A stretch of 39,018 bases of DNA. Source: Pseudomonadota bacterium (GTDB taxonomy: Bacteria > Pseudomonadota > Alphaproteobacteria > Micropepsales > Micropepsaceae). Below, in pieces: positions 23,682-32,575 of the stretch. The notes beneath the pieces are model-generated. The model was not told the origin of the DNA, searched no databases, and saw only the letters and a program-made list of their open reading frames with translations. A program made the translations under genes and the position numbers. The stretch lies in the NCBI GenBank assembly GCA_018242105.1, contig JAFECP010000033.1, forward strand, positions 1 through 39,018, read 5' to 3'. Every line of letters starts with the position of its first letter. The stretch's first letter is position 1.

Positions 23682-25243
23682 TCACGCGGCTTTGGCGAGC
23701 GGGGCGGCAGGCGACCATTGCCATGGCAAGAGTTCAGTGATGCGGTTCATGGGATGATCTGCAATGCGCGCGATCACGTCACGCAGATAAGCTTCTGGAT
23801 CGACATTATTGAGTTTGGCGGTTTCGATCAGCGAGTAAATGATGGCGGCCCGTTCACCGCCACTATCGGAGCCTGCGAAGAGATAATTCTTGCGGCCCAG
23901 CGCCAAGGGCCGGATGGACCGTTCGGCGGCATTGTTGTCGATCTGCAGCCGTCCGTCATCGGCGTAGCGCGTGAGGGCCGCCCAGCGGGTGAGCGCATAT
24001 CGGATGGCTTTCGCCAGATCGGATTTTGTGGACAGCCGCGTTTTGGTGGCGGCGAGCCAGTCCTGGAGCGCAAGCAACAGTGGCTTTGCCCTTTCCTGCC
24101 GGATTTGCCGGCGCTCGTCGGGTGGCTTGCCACGGATATCTTCTTCGATGCCATAGAGCACGCCGATCCGTTCCAGCGCTTCGGTTGCAAGCGGTGATCC
24201 CTTCAGGTGTTCGTCATAGAACTTGCTGGGCCCTTCTCGAAGATATCGTTGAAGCCAGCATACCCATCGGCATGCAAGACGCCTCTGAAGTCCCTTAGAT
24301 GCTGCTGGGGACGTATGGCTTTGCGATCGATCGAGTAGAAGTAGATAGCGGCGGGCGGGCGGCGTCCGTCATGAGGACGCTCATCGCGGACGTACGTCCA
24401 AAGCCGCCCGGTCTTGGTCTTGCCGGTCCCCGGAGCCAGAACCGGTACCGGCGTGTTGTCGCCATGCAGGACATCCGATGCCATCACGTCCTTGCGCAAC
24501 GCCTCGACGAGCGGAGCCAGCAGCGTGGCTGAGCGACCGACCCAATCGGCCAGTGTGGAACGCTCCAGCGCGACATCCTGGCGGGCATAAATCTCGCTCT
24601 GCCGGTAAAGCGGAAGATGATCGGCATATTTGGACACCAGCACATGGGCCAGCAAGCCCGGTCCTGGACGGCCGCGCTCGATCGGCAGCGACGGTAGCGC
24701 TGCCTGCGTGATGGCCTCGCACCGGCGGCAGGAGAACTTCGGGCGCACATGGCGTACGACCTTGAACGAGGCCGGCACATACTCCAGCAGTTCGGTCACA
24801 TCCTCGCCCAACCGGCGCAACGCGCCACCGCATTTGACGCAGATACAGGCTGCATTATGGGTGATGGTCTCGCGCGGCAAATGATCCGGCAGAGGCTTGC
24901 GCACAGGCTTTTGCCCGCTCTGTGGCGATACAAGTGCACGCACCGCCCTGGCGGCGGCATCGCTCTCTTCAAGATCGTCGATCAAAAGCTCCAGTTGCGC
25001 GATCTCACCGGACAGCTTCTCCGAAGAGCGTCCGAACTGCAGGCGCTTGAGCCTGTCCAACTGGGCTTTCAGCTGTTCGATCCGCAAGTCCCGGGTGCGA
25101 AGTTCGGCATCTTGCGCCGCGATGGTCGATGCCTGTTCACACACCAGCGCTTTGAGCGCTTCGATATCATCGGGCAAGGCGGACGAATCGATCTGCATGT
25201 CCACAAGCATGCGGGCAAAACAGGCTGATACCGATGGATACAA
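23682..25243 (-). pseudogene. tnpC: IS66 transposase TnpC, disrupted by a deletion/frameshift
   Basis: The upstream part (25243-24203) begins with the leucine-rich N-terminus and carries the zinc-finger-like segment (CICVKCGGALRRLGEDVTELLEYVPASFKVVRHVRPKFSCRRC), LHGDNTPVPVL and HADGYAGFNDIFEKG before ending in PASSMTNT. The downstream part continues in another frame as KFYDEHLKGSPLATEALERIGVLYGIEEDIRGKPPDERR, then the last catalytic Glu in NNAAERSIRPLALGRKNYLFAGS. An intact protein carries about a dozen residues, including the conserved CxAHxRR, at the join near 24215-24230. Their loss shifts the frame, so no full transposase is made. Confidence 0.88.
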
Positions 25244-25267
25244 TCGCCGCGAGTCAATCCACCACAG

Positions 25268-25615
25268 CTAACCGGCCAGCTCCGGCCGATGCGTATATTG
25301 CGGCGCGCGCCAATCGATCCCTTCCAGCAGATAACCCAGTTGCGCCGAGGAGATCGTCACCGCTTCGCCTGCCGTGGAAGGCCAGATAAAACGTCCCCGC
25401 TCCAGCCGTTTGGCGAACAGACAAAGACCCTGACCATCATGCCAGAGCAGTTTGATCAAATCCCCGCGCTTGCCACGGAACACGAACAGATGTCCGCAAT
25501 GCGGATCGCGCTTGAGCACCTCCTGGACGTTCAACGCCAGACCGCCAAAGCCTTTGCGCATATCGGTGGCGCCGGTCGCCAGCCACACCCGCGTCCCCGC
25601 CGGAACCGGGATCAT
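25268..25615 (-). CDS. tnpB: IS66 accessory protein TnpB (Orf2)
   Basis: At 115 aa it shows the family signature: [73 protein letters not shown]. It is required with TnpA and TnpC for IS66 transposition; its biochemical role is unclear. Its start overlaps the tnpA stop as ATGA. It appears intact. Confidence 0.95.
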   Translation of the reverse strand: MIPVPAGTRVWLATGATDMRKGFGGLALNVQEVLKRDPHCGHLFVFRGKRGDLIKLLWHDGQGLCLFAKRLERGRFIWPSTAGEAVTISSAQLGYLLEGIDWRAPQYTHRPELAG

Positions 25616-25959
25616 CTGATCTCCAGCGCCTCGATCACTCGCTTCAGTGTTGCCACCTCCACATCATGGCTCACAAGGATGCGCCGGCCGTTGCCCAGCA
25701 CGATCTCGATGCTTCTGGAACCGGACATCTCTGGCGGCGACAGCACAACAGGCGCAAAGCTCTTTGCCATCGGTAAGGGGGACGCCCCGATGCCTTGCTG
25801 CCTGCGCCAGCGGAACAGCAGGCTCGTCGCAACGCCATACTTCTTCGCCACCCGCGCCACAGGAGCAGTCTTGCTCTCTTCGATGATGATCTGCTTATCC
25901 TCGTCGGACCACCGGCGACGCGCATCGGCCACAAATACCTTGGTGATCTGTCCAGACAT
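25612..25959 (-). CDS. tnpA: IS66 accessory protein TnpA (Orf1), HTH
   Basis: A 115-aa protein with a transposase_8-type helix-turn-helix: [45 protein letters not shown]. It is the first gene of the element, coupled to tnpB by a 4-bp overlap. It appears intact. Confidence 0.93.
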   Translation of the reverse strand: MSGQITKVFVADARRRWSDEDKQIIIEESKTAPVARVAKKYGVATSLLFRWRRQQGIGASPLPMAKSFAPVVLSPPEMSGSRSIEIVLGNGRRILVSHDVEVATLKRVIEALEIR

Positions 25960-26112
25960 AGGGACGGTCCTGGCCTCTTTAGCCGCTCAAATCGCGACTC
26001 TCCAAAACCTATCCTCAAGTCATCACGTACCAGCGCAAGGCGGGTCAGACCGGACGCTTACGATTTATCGCAGTTTTCAGAACGCCACTCGTGCTCCGTC
26101 CATCCACGCGTC

Positions 26113-26129
26113 CCCAAATTAGATTTGGG
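26113..26129. terminator. Short hairpin after the XRE-cupin gene
   Basis: Perfect 7-bp arms CCCAAAT/ATTTGGG with a TAG loop, 31 bp past the stop of the minus-strand regulator. There is no clear T-run on the minus-strand side, so an intrinsic terminator role is uncertain. Confidence 0.35.
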
Positions 26130-26159
26130 TATTTCCGAAACGAAGCCGCCCGGTCGTGC

Positions 26160-26855
26160 CTATTTTTCGGCCTTTGTCTTTGGGACTGACCCATCCGTGA
26201 GGTTGTAGTGTCTGCCGGCGGGCTGATTTTTGCCTTCCATGAACTTGATGAGTTCGGATTCCGGCGCGATGCAGATGGAAAGAATCCGGCACGGTTTGCC
26301 GCCGACCGCAATATAGGCGTGACCCATATTGCTGTCGAAATAGATCGAGTCGCCCTTCTTGAGATTGGTGGGCAGATACATGTCCGTATAGAGATCGAGT
26401 TCGCCTTCCAGCACGTACACGAACTCCTCGCCGGGGTGGCGATTGAATTCTCCAAACTCTTCCAGACTCTTTGCCGTCACGTCGATGGTCATGGGGATAG
26501 AATGCTTGTTGAGAAGTTCATAGGCCAGATAGCGATAGCGCCCGATAGGGGTGTCGATCGTTTTCGCGTCGTCGCTTCTGGTGATGGCGCGGCGGCCGTT
26601 GGTGTCGCTTCCCGCATATTGCGAACTGGGCGCCGCGAAGAGGCCAGCCATGTCCGCATCTAGCGCAACGCTCACACGCATGAGCTTGTCGAGTGTGAGT
26701 TCCATCTTGTCGTTTTCGACTTTCGAAAGACTGGAGACGGGAAGACCGCTGCGCCGGCTCACTTCCGCCAGGCTCCAGCCCCGCTCGAGCCGCAACGCTT
26801 TGAGCGCCGCACCGGGCCTTACAATGGACGGCGGTTTGGGTGGGTGGTTTGACAT
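26160..26855 (-). CDS. XRE-family regulator with C-terminal cupin domain
   Basis: Residues about 15-70 form an XRE HTH (GAALKALRLERGWSLAEVSRRSGLPVSSLSKVENDKMELTLDKLMRVSVAL). Residues about 130-215 form a cupin_2 sensor (EEFGEFNRHPGEEFVYVLEGELDLYTDMYLPTNLKKGDSIYFDSNMGHAYIAVGG). At 231 aa this is a common single-component layout; relatives such as PuuR- or SutR-like proteins control amine, amino-acid or sulfur metabolism. It lies 68 bp downstream of the aminotransferase on the same strand and probably forms an operon with it. It is the natural regulator of the divergent module 26924-35264. The C-terminus lies just beside the IS66 insertion but is not cut by it. Confidence 0.9.
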   Translation of the reverse strand: MSNHPPKPPSIVRPGAALKALRLERGWSLAEVSRRSGLPVSSLSKVENDKMELTLDKLMRVSVALDADMAGLFAAPSSQYAGSDTNGRRAITRSDDAKTIDTPIGRYRYLAYELLNKHSIPMTIDVTAKSLEEFGEFNRHPGEEFVYVLEGELDLYTDMYLPTNLKKGDSIYFDSNMGHAYIAVGGKPCRILSICIAPESELIKFMEGKNQPAGRHYNLTDGSVPKTKAEK

Positions 26856-26923
26856 GGTATTCCCCGTGCTGGCGTATTGAGCATATTCCTAACAAAAGCG
26901 CTGCTGCCGCGAAAGCCGCTTGC

Positions 26924-28111
26924 CTATGACCGTTGTCGCGACCGCATCCATGGCACCATGCGTTCGATGGCGGTTTCGATCTGCGGTGTCGAAACGGCGA
27001 AGCTGAAGCGGACGAATTCGCGGCCATGCACGGGGTCGAAATCGATGCCCGGTGCCGTGGCGACGCCCGTCTCCTTCAGCATGTCCTTGCAGAAATTGAA
27101 GCTATCATCCGTCAGATGCCCGATATTCGCATAGAGGTAGAATGCGCCGTCAGGCGGCGCGATGGCGTTCAATCCCAGGCGCGGAAGCGCATCCAGAAGC
27201 AGTTTGCGATTGCGCTTGTAGACGGCGACGTGGCCGTCCAGTTCTTCATGCGCGCCCAGCGCGGCGAGCGCGGCATGTTGCGAAAGCGACGGAGCGGTAA
27301 GGAACAGGTTTCCTACGAATGCGCGCGCACGATGCAAATGCTCTTTGGGCGCCAGCAACCAGCCCAATCGCCAGCCCACCATGCTGAAATATTTGGAGAA
27401 GCTGTTGATCACGAAGGCCGTGGGATCGAATTCCAGAATGGAATGCGTGCGCTCGCCATAGCTGAGGCCGTGATAGATCTCGTCGGAAACGATCTGAATG
27501 CCCCGCGCCCGGCAGACATCCACCATCGCTTGCAATTCCTGTGGCGGGATGATCGTGCCGGTGGGATTGGCCGGGCTGGCGATGATGACTCCGGCGGGCG
27601 GTGGATTCAGCGCTGCCAGGCTCGCTGCCGAAAGTTGGAAGCGTTCGGATTCACCGCACGCGATTTCCACCGGTACGAGGTGAAGCGCTTTCAGTGTGTT
27701 GCGGTAGGCGACATAGCCGGGCCTTGCGAGCGCCACGCGGTCGCCCGGCGAAAAGCGCGAGATCAGTGCCAGCACCAGCGCGGGCGACGCGCCGCTGGTC
27801 AGGATGAACTGTTCGGGGTCGGCACTGACTCTGTAGCTGTCGGAATAATGCCGCGCCAATCGCTGTTTTAAGGGGACGCTTTCCCAATAGCCCATGGGAT
27901 CGCTATCAAGAATCCGGTGCGCCACCTCGATCGCCGCGCGCGGTGCGCCGGTTGATGGCTGGCCGAATTCCATATGGATGACAGAGCGGCCTTCGCTTTG
28001 CAGCGTATGGGCGAGACGGCTGATCGCAATCGCGTGAAACGGCTCGATGTCCGCTTTGCGTAGCGAACCGGCGTGCCGGGCCGCGTGCTGAGAAATCCCA
28101 CGATCATCCAT
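26924..28111 (-). CDS. Class I/II PLP-dependent aminotransferase
   Basis: A 395-aa fold-type I enzyme. K240 in NSFSKYFSMVGWRLGW binds PLP; ASPANPTGTIIP, SDEIYHGLSYGE and the C-terminal FVRFSFAVS are class I/II motifs. It resembles aspartate/aromatic/branched-chain aminotransferases of COG0436. The reaction is an amino acid plus 2-oxoglutarate or similar, giving a 2-oxo acid; donor specificity is not readable. Because a ThDP-dependent 2-oxo-acid-type enzyme sits at the far end of the divergent operon, the two may act in sequence. The AT-rich region 28112-28231 separates it from the serine hydrolase and should hold both promoters. Confidence 0.9.
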   Translation of the reverse strand: MDDRGISQHAARHAGSLRKADIEPFHAIAISRLAHTLQSEGRSVIHMEFGQPSTGAPRAAIEVAHRILDSDPMGYWESVPLKQRLARHYSDSYRVSADPEQFILTSGASPALVLALISRFSPGDRVALARPGYVAYRNTLKALHLVPVEIACGESERFQLSAASLAALNPPPAGVIIASPANPTGTIIPPQELQAMVDVCRARGIQIVSDEIYHGLSYGERTHSILEFDPTAFVINSFSKYFSMVGWRLGWLLAPKEHLHRARAFVGNLFLTAPSLSQHAALAALGAHEELDGHVAVYKRNRKLLLDALPRLGLNAIAPPDGAFYLYANIGHLTDDSFNFCKDMLKETGVATAPGIDFDPVHGREFVRFSFAVSTPQIETAIERMVPWMRSRQRS

Positions 28112-28231
28112 AAAGTCGGCGGCCCGCCCGATATTTCTGTTGGGAAATTAATGGCAGAATTGAAAATAGTTGCGCAATAGAAAAATGCGAGATACGGATC
28201 ACCTAGCTGCGAATACAGGGAATGGGGCGCG

Positions 28232-30214
28232 ATGAGGCTGGCTGGCGCCGTTTTGGCGATTTGTTTCACGGCCGGTTCGGCCCTCGCGCAGCCAGCGCCC
28301 GGCCCGTCGCCCGCGGGCCAATTCGCGAAGACCACCGCCGCGACGCCCGCGGTATCCGCCGATCTCACCCGTGAAGATGTTGGCGCTTGGTTCGACGGCT
28401 TTCTGCCTTACGCGCTGGAACGCGCCGACATCGCCGGCACCGTGGTCGTCGTCGTCAAGGATGGAAACGTCCTCTTCAAGAAAGGCTACGGCTACGCGGA
28501 TGTGGCCACGAAGCGCCCGGTCGATCCGGATCTGACCCTGTTCCGCCCCGGCTCCGTTTCCAAGCTGTTCACCTGGACCGCGGTGATGCAACTCGTCGAG
28601 CAACGCCAGATCGATCTCGATGCGGACGTGAACACCTATCTCGATTTCAAGATTCCGCCGTTCGACGGCAAGCCCATCACGATGCGCGAATTGATGACGC
28701 ACACGCCGGGCTTTGAGAACGCGCTGGAAGAAGTGATCGCGGTGAAGCCGACGCATCCGCAGCTCGGCGATTTTCTGAAGAGCTGGATGCCACCTCGGAT
28801 TTTCCCTGCGGGCGAGGTGCCGGCTTATTCCAATTATGGCGCTGCGCTTGCCGGTTACATCGTCCAGCGGATCTCGGGGCAGCCCTTCCCTGACTATATC
28901 GCGCAGCACATCTTCGCGCCGCTCGGCATGAAGCATTCGACATTCCTGCAACCGCCACCAGCGGCATTGGCGCGGTTGCTGTCGCGCGGGTACCTGTCGG
29001 CGGCGGATGCACCTGCTCCCTTCGAAATGCTGGCCGCGGCGCCGGCGGGCGGGCTGTCAGCCCCCGCGTCCGACATGGCGAAGTTCATGATCGCGCATCT
29101 GCAGAACGGCGAATATGACGGCCATCGCATCCTTCAGGCGGCGACCGCGCGGCAGATGCACAATTCGCCCTACACAACCATAAGCCCGGCGTTCAATCGC
29201 ATGACGCTGGGATTTTTCCAGCTCAACCGCAACGGCCAGCGTATCATCGGTCACGATGGCGATACGCGTTTCTTCCACAGTTCGATGGCGCTTTTCTTGG
29301 ATCATGATGTCGGCCTGTTCATTTCGCTGAACAGCGCCGGCCGCGCCTCCGACACCTTCGATCTGCGCGAAAAGCTGTTCGACGATTTCACGGATCGTTA
29401 TTTTCCCGGTCCGACGCCGGCCGGAAAAGTGCCTTTGGCGATGGCCAAGGCACATGCGGCGATGATGGCGGGCCAATATGACGGCTCGCGCCGCGAGGAC
29501 ACGACGTTTGTGTCTTTCGTGAATCTTCTCAGTCAGACCGCCATCCACGCGGATGATTCCGGCCGCCTCGTCGCGCCGATGACGGGGCTCAATGGCGAGC
29601 CGAAGACATTCGAGGAGATCGCGCCATTCCTGTGGCGGCAGGTGGGCGGCAAGGAATTGCTGGCCGCGAAAGTGGCGGACGGCAAAGTCGTCATGTGGGG
29701 CGAGGGCAACGATCCGTCCGGCGCCTATACGCCGGTGTCTGGATACCGCAACGCCGCGTGGCTGCTGCCGGCGCTGGAGCTGTCGTTTCTCGCTTTGTTG
29801 CTGGCGACGATCGCATGGCCCGTCGCCGCCGTGATGCGTCGCAGATATAGCGCGCCGCTCGCGCAGGAAATCTCGCGTGCGCGCCGGTGGATGCATGTCG
29901 CTGTCGCCGCGGAAGTTCTGGTGATGATGGGTTGGCTGGCACTGATCGTCGGCATGATGTCGACATTCTATTGGACCTGGGCGCCCTATTTCGTCAGTTC
30001 GGCGATGGAGAAGTGGGTGCTTGTCCTGCACCTTCTCAGCATTGTCGTGCTTCCGCTCGCGACTCTGATCGCGCTTTGGAATGTGTGGGCCACAGTCTCC
30101 GCGCCCGCCGGTGTGATGGCGAAGGTGTGGAGCGTGGTTCTGGCGGCAAGCTGCCTAATCGTTCTTTGGGTGGGCGTTGTTTTCCACTTCATCGGCTTGG
30201 GTCTGTCATTCTGA
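28232..30214 (+). CDS. Membrane-anchored class C beta-lactamase-like serine hydrolase
   Basis: A 660-aa protein of the penicillin-binding-protein-like family (beta-lactamase class C/D-aminopeptidase/esterase). It has a signal peptide (MRLAGAVLAICFTAGSALA), S108-x-x-K111 in RPGSVSKLF, Y199-S-N in AYSNYGAAL, and H341-D-G in IGHDGDTRFFHSS as the third motif. After the catalytic domain (to about 390) and a beta-rich middle section, the last ~150 residues form four predicted membrane helices (LLPALELSFLALLLATIAWPV; HVAVAAEVLVMMGWLALIVGMM; VLVLHLLSIVVLPLATLIALW; VVLAASCLIVLWVGVVFHFIG). The catalytic part would face the periplasm. Family members include D-amino-acid peptidases, which suits the theme of the window, but specificity is unknown. 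Confidence 0.88.
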   Translation: MRLAGAVLAICFTAGSALAQPAPGPSPAGQFAKTTAATPAVSADLTREDVGAWFDGFLPYALERADIAGTVVVVVKDGNVLFKKGYGYADVATKRPVDPDLTLFRPGSVSKLFTWTAVMQLVEQRQIDLDADVNTYLDFKIPPFDGKPITMRELMTHTPGFENALEEVIAVKPTHPQLGDFLKSWMPPRIFPAGEVPAYSNYGAALAGYIVQRISGQPFPDYIAQHIFAPLGMKHSTFLQPPPAALARLLSRGYLSAADAPAPFEMLAAAPAGGLSAPASDMAKFMIAHLQNGEYDGHRILQAATARQMHNSPYTTISPAFNRMTLGFFQLNRNGQRIIGHDGDTRFFHSSMALFLDHDVGLFISLNSAGRASDTFDLREKLFDDFTDRYFPGPTPAGKVPLAMAKAHAAMMAGQYDGSRREDTTFVSFVNLLSQTAIHADDSGRLVAPMTGLNGEPKTFEEIAPFLWRQVGGKELLAAKVADGKVVMWGEGNDPSGAYTPVSGYRNAAWLLPALELSFLALLLATIAWPVAAVMRRRYSAPLAQEISRARRWMHVAVAAEVLVMMGWLALIVGMMSTFYWTWAPYFVSSAMEKWVLVLHLLSIVVLPLATLIALWNVWATVSAPAGVMAKVWSVVLAASCLIVLWVGVVFHFIGLGLSF

Positions 30215-30252
30215 AGTCGCTCTGGGAACGTGAATGCAGTTCAGAAAATTAT

Positions 30253-30284
30253 TGTCATATTAGAAAAATATGTCATATTGGAAA
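30253..30284 (+). repeat. Direct repeat upstream of TonB receptor 2
   Basis: TGTCATATTAGAAA (30253-30266) and TGTCATATTGGAAA (30271-30284) match at 13 of 14 positions with an 18-bp period, ending 27 bp before the receptor start. They could be tandem activator or repressor half-sites. The region 28112-28231 has a loosely similar AATAGAAAAATGCG. Confidence 0.45.
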
Positions 30285-30311
30285 CGCGACATACGAAGGC
30301 GGGGAATTGAT

Positions 30312-32543
30312 ATGTGTCTGTTCGGATTGAGAATTTTGCGCACGGGACTTATGGCTGGCGCGACCGTCGCCCTGTTGGGGACTCCGTCCGCTTTGGGCCA
30401 GACCGCGCCGGACACATCCTCGGCCAAAAGTGCCAGCGGAATCGAAGAAGTCATCGTGACCGCCGAAAAGCGGCCGGAAGCGGTGCGCAAAATTTCCGGC
30501 TCGGTGTCCGCGATGACGGGCGCGCAGCTGGAGGCGCTCGGCGCGCAGGATATGTCGGATTATCTCACCCGCACGCCCGGCGTCGTGTTCAATGCCCAGA
30601 CGCCCGGAAACTCGACCGTGGTGCTTCGCGGCATCTCCACCACGACCGGCATCGATCAGGGGCAGGGCACCACCGGCTACTTCATTGACGACGTGCCGCT
30701 CACCGACCCGTCCTATTCCATCGCGACGCCGGACATCGATACGTTCGACGTGGATAACGTCGTCGTTCTGCGCGGCCCGCAAGGCACGCTGTTCGGATCG
30801 TCCTCGCTCGGCGGCGCGGTGAACTATCAGGCGGCGAAACCCGATCTTGAGAATTTCGGGACGCATCTGCAGGCCAGCATCGAAAGCACCGCGCATGGTG
30901 ACGTCGGCGGCTCGGGCAAAGTCATGGTCAATGTCCCGATCGTGACGGACACGTTCGCCGTGCGCGGTGTCTATGTGCATCGCGATATCGGCGGCTTCAT
31001 CGACAATATCGGAACCGGGCAGAAAGATGCGAACCGCACGCTGATCCGCGGCGGCCGCATCGAAGCAACCTGGAAGCCGGGCCCGAACACGACGATCAAC
31101 TATCTCTTCCTCGACCAGACGGAAGACACGCGCGATCTCGGCTATGCCGAACCCGCGCTCGCCGGAAAATACGCGAAAACAACACTGATCCCGGAAACCG
31201 CAAACTTCGGCACCAAGATCCACAATCTGCGGCTGGATCAGGACTTCGGTTTCGCCACGCTGACGGCAACCGCGACCTACCATCAAAAAACGCAGGAGAC
31301 GCTTCAGGACCAGACGGCGGTATTCGGAGGCTTCTTCCCGGGCGCATCGCTCGTGACGGTAGGGCAACCCGCGAAGAGCACGGGGACAACCTATGAAGTG
31401 CGCCTCGCCTCTCCCAGCGGAGGCCGCTTCGAATATGTGGTTGGCCTCTACTACGACGACACGAAAGAGAAGATAAAGAACATCGGCGCCGGCGCCGGCA
31501 TCACGAACGCCATCGAAACGGTTTATGGCCCACTCTTCGGCGCGGGCATCGGTGCGCTCTCGGCGCCGAATGACGTTTGGCTGTTTGCCGACGTGCCGGG
31601 CGAGGGCCGCGAAGAGGCGGCGTTCGGCGAGTTCACCTATCACTTCAGCGACGAATGGAAGGCGACCCTCGGCGGACGTCTGTTCAATGAGCGCATGAAA
31701 AGCGAGACGAAGGCCAGCGGCTTCTATGTTCTCGCAACCGATGGCACGCTTACCAGCGATATGTTCGGAAAGCAGAAGGCCAGCGGCTTCAATCCCAAAG
31801 GCTCGATCACCTGGACACCGAGCGACGATTTCATGGCGTACGGTCTTGTGTCGAAAGGGTACCGGTTCGGCGGGCCGAACGTCACGCCGTCCACCCCGGC
31901 GGACCCCGTGCCGGCATCGTATCGCAGCGACTCGCTGATCAATTATGAACTCGGCATACGTTCCAATCTGCTGGACAACCGGCTGCAACTGGATGCGACG
32001 GCGTTCTATATCGATTGGAGCAACATCCAGGTTCACCTGCTTACGTCGACGAACCTCAACTATGCCACGAATGGCGGAAAGGCGCGCAGCTACGGTCTCG
32101 AGTCGACAGCGACCTATTTCGCCACCGACGATCTAACGCTTTCGACCAACGTGACCTATCTGAACGCTGCGCTGGTCGATGATTTCAATCCCGGCGGCGG
32201 CCAGCCGATCGTTCCCGGCGGCTCGACTCTTCCCGGCGCTTCGAAATGGCAAGTGTCCAACACGGTTTCTTACCAATGGACGGAAAACGAATGGCATCCG
32301 TCGATCGTGCTGTCGCATCGCTACATCTCCAAAGCACCGGGCACGTTCCTTACCGGCATCCCGCAGGGCGGATACAACCTGTTCGATGCCCGCGCCGGCG
32401 TGGAATTCGGCAACTACGCGGTTACGGCATACATCGCCAATATCGGTGACACGCGCGGCATCACGGGCGGCCAGACGGGGCCGTTGGAGCAGTATCTGGT
32501 GCGTCCGCGCACGGTCGGCCTGACCTTCGACTACAAGATGTAA
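30312..32543 (+). CDS. TonB-dependent outer-membrane receptor 2
   Basis: The first in-frame ATG at 30270 lies within the upstream direct repeat; the ATG at 30312 follows GGCGGGGAA and starts a good signal peptide (MCLFGLRILRTGLMAGATVALLGTPSALG), giving 743 aa. It has a TonB box (EEVIVTAEKRPE), a plug with YLTRTPGVVF, VVLRGISTT, VVVLRGPQGTLFGSSSLGGAVNY, and a barrel ending RPRTVGLTFDYKM. It belongs to the same broad family as the receptor at 3174 but is clearly divergent. It sits between the serine hydrolase and the proline iminopeptidase-like gene, so a peptide or amino-acid derivative is the likely cargo. Confidence 0.92.
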   Translation: MCLFGLRILRTGLMAGATVALLGTPSALGQTAPDTSSAKSASGIEEVIVTAEKRPEAVRKISGSVSAMTGAQLEALGAQDMSDYLTRTPGVVFNAQTPGNSTVVLRGISTTTGIDQGQGTTGYFIDDVPLTDPSYSIATPDIDTFDVDNVVVLRGPQGTLFGSSSLGGAVNYQAAKPDLENFGTHLQASIESTAHGDVGGSGKVMVNVPIVTDTFAVRGVYVHRDIGGFIDNIGTGQKDANRTLIRGGRIEATWKPGPNTTINYLFLDQTEDTRDLGYAEPALAGKYAKTTLIPETANFGTKIHNLRLDQDFGFATLTATATYHQKTQETLQDQTAVFGGFFPGASLVTVGQPAKSTGTTYEVRLASPSGGRFEYVVGLYYDDTKEKIKNIGAGAGITNAIETVYGPLFGAGIGALSAPNDVWLFADVPGEGREEAAFGEFTYHFSDEWKATLGGRLFNERMKSETKASGFYVLATDGTLTSDMFGKQKASGFNPKGSITWTPSDDFMAYGLVSKGYRFGGPNVTPSTPADPVPASYRSDSLINYELGIRSNLLDNRLQLDATAFYIDWSNIQVHLLTSTNLNYATNGGKARSYGLESTATYFATDDLTLSTNVTYLNAALVDDFNPGGGQPIVPGGSTLPGASKWQVSNTVSYQWTENEWHPSIVLSHRYISKAPGTFLTGIPQGGYNLFDARAGVEFGNYAVTAYIANIGDTRGITGGQTGPLEQYLVRPRTVGLTFDYKM

Positions 32544-32575
32544 ACGGCCGTTTCACGGCGCGCGAAATGGAGTGA

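Larger units (their letters stand above)
23666..26061 (-). mobile_element. IS66-family insertion sequence, 2396 bp, with 8-bp target duplication
   Basis: The ends are GTAAGCGTCCGGTCTG at 23666 and its exact reverse complement ending at 26061. Immediately outside both ends is GATTTATC (23658-23665 and 26062-26069), the 8-bp target duplication usual for IS66. Inside are tnpA, tnpB and tnpC on the minus strand in the standard order. The perfect duplication suggests a fairly recent insertion by transposition. Because tnpC is disrupted, the copy is probably not autonomous. Confidence 0.95.

Noticed and set aside
30273-32036. Long open frame of 587 codons on the minus strand opposite TonB receptor 2
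   Set aside because: It is a shadow of the receptor's high-GC coding frame; its translation has no recognisable domain and is rich in Arg/Gly/Ala, and the plus frame is unmistakable.
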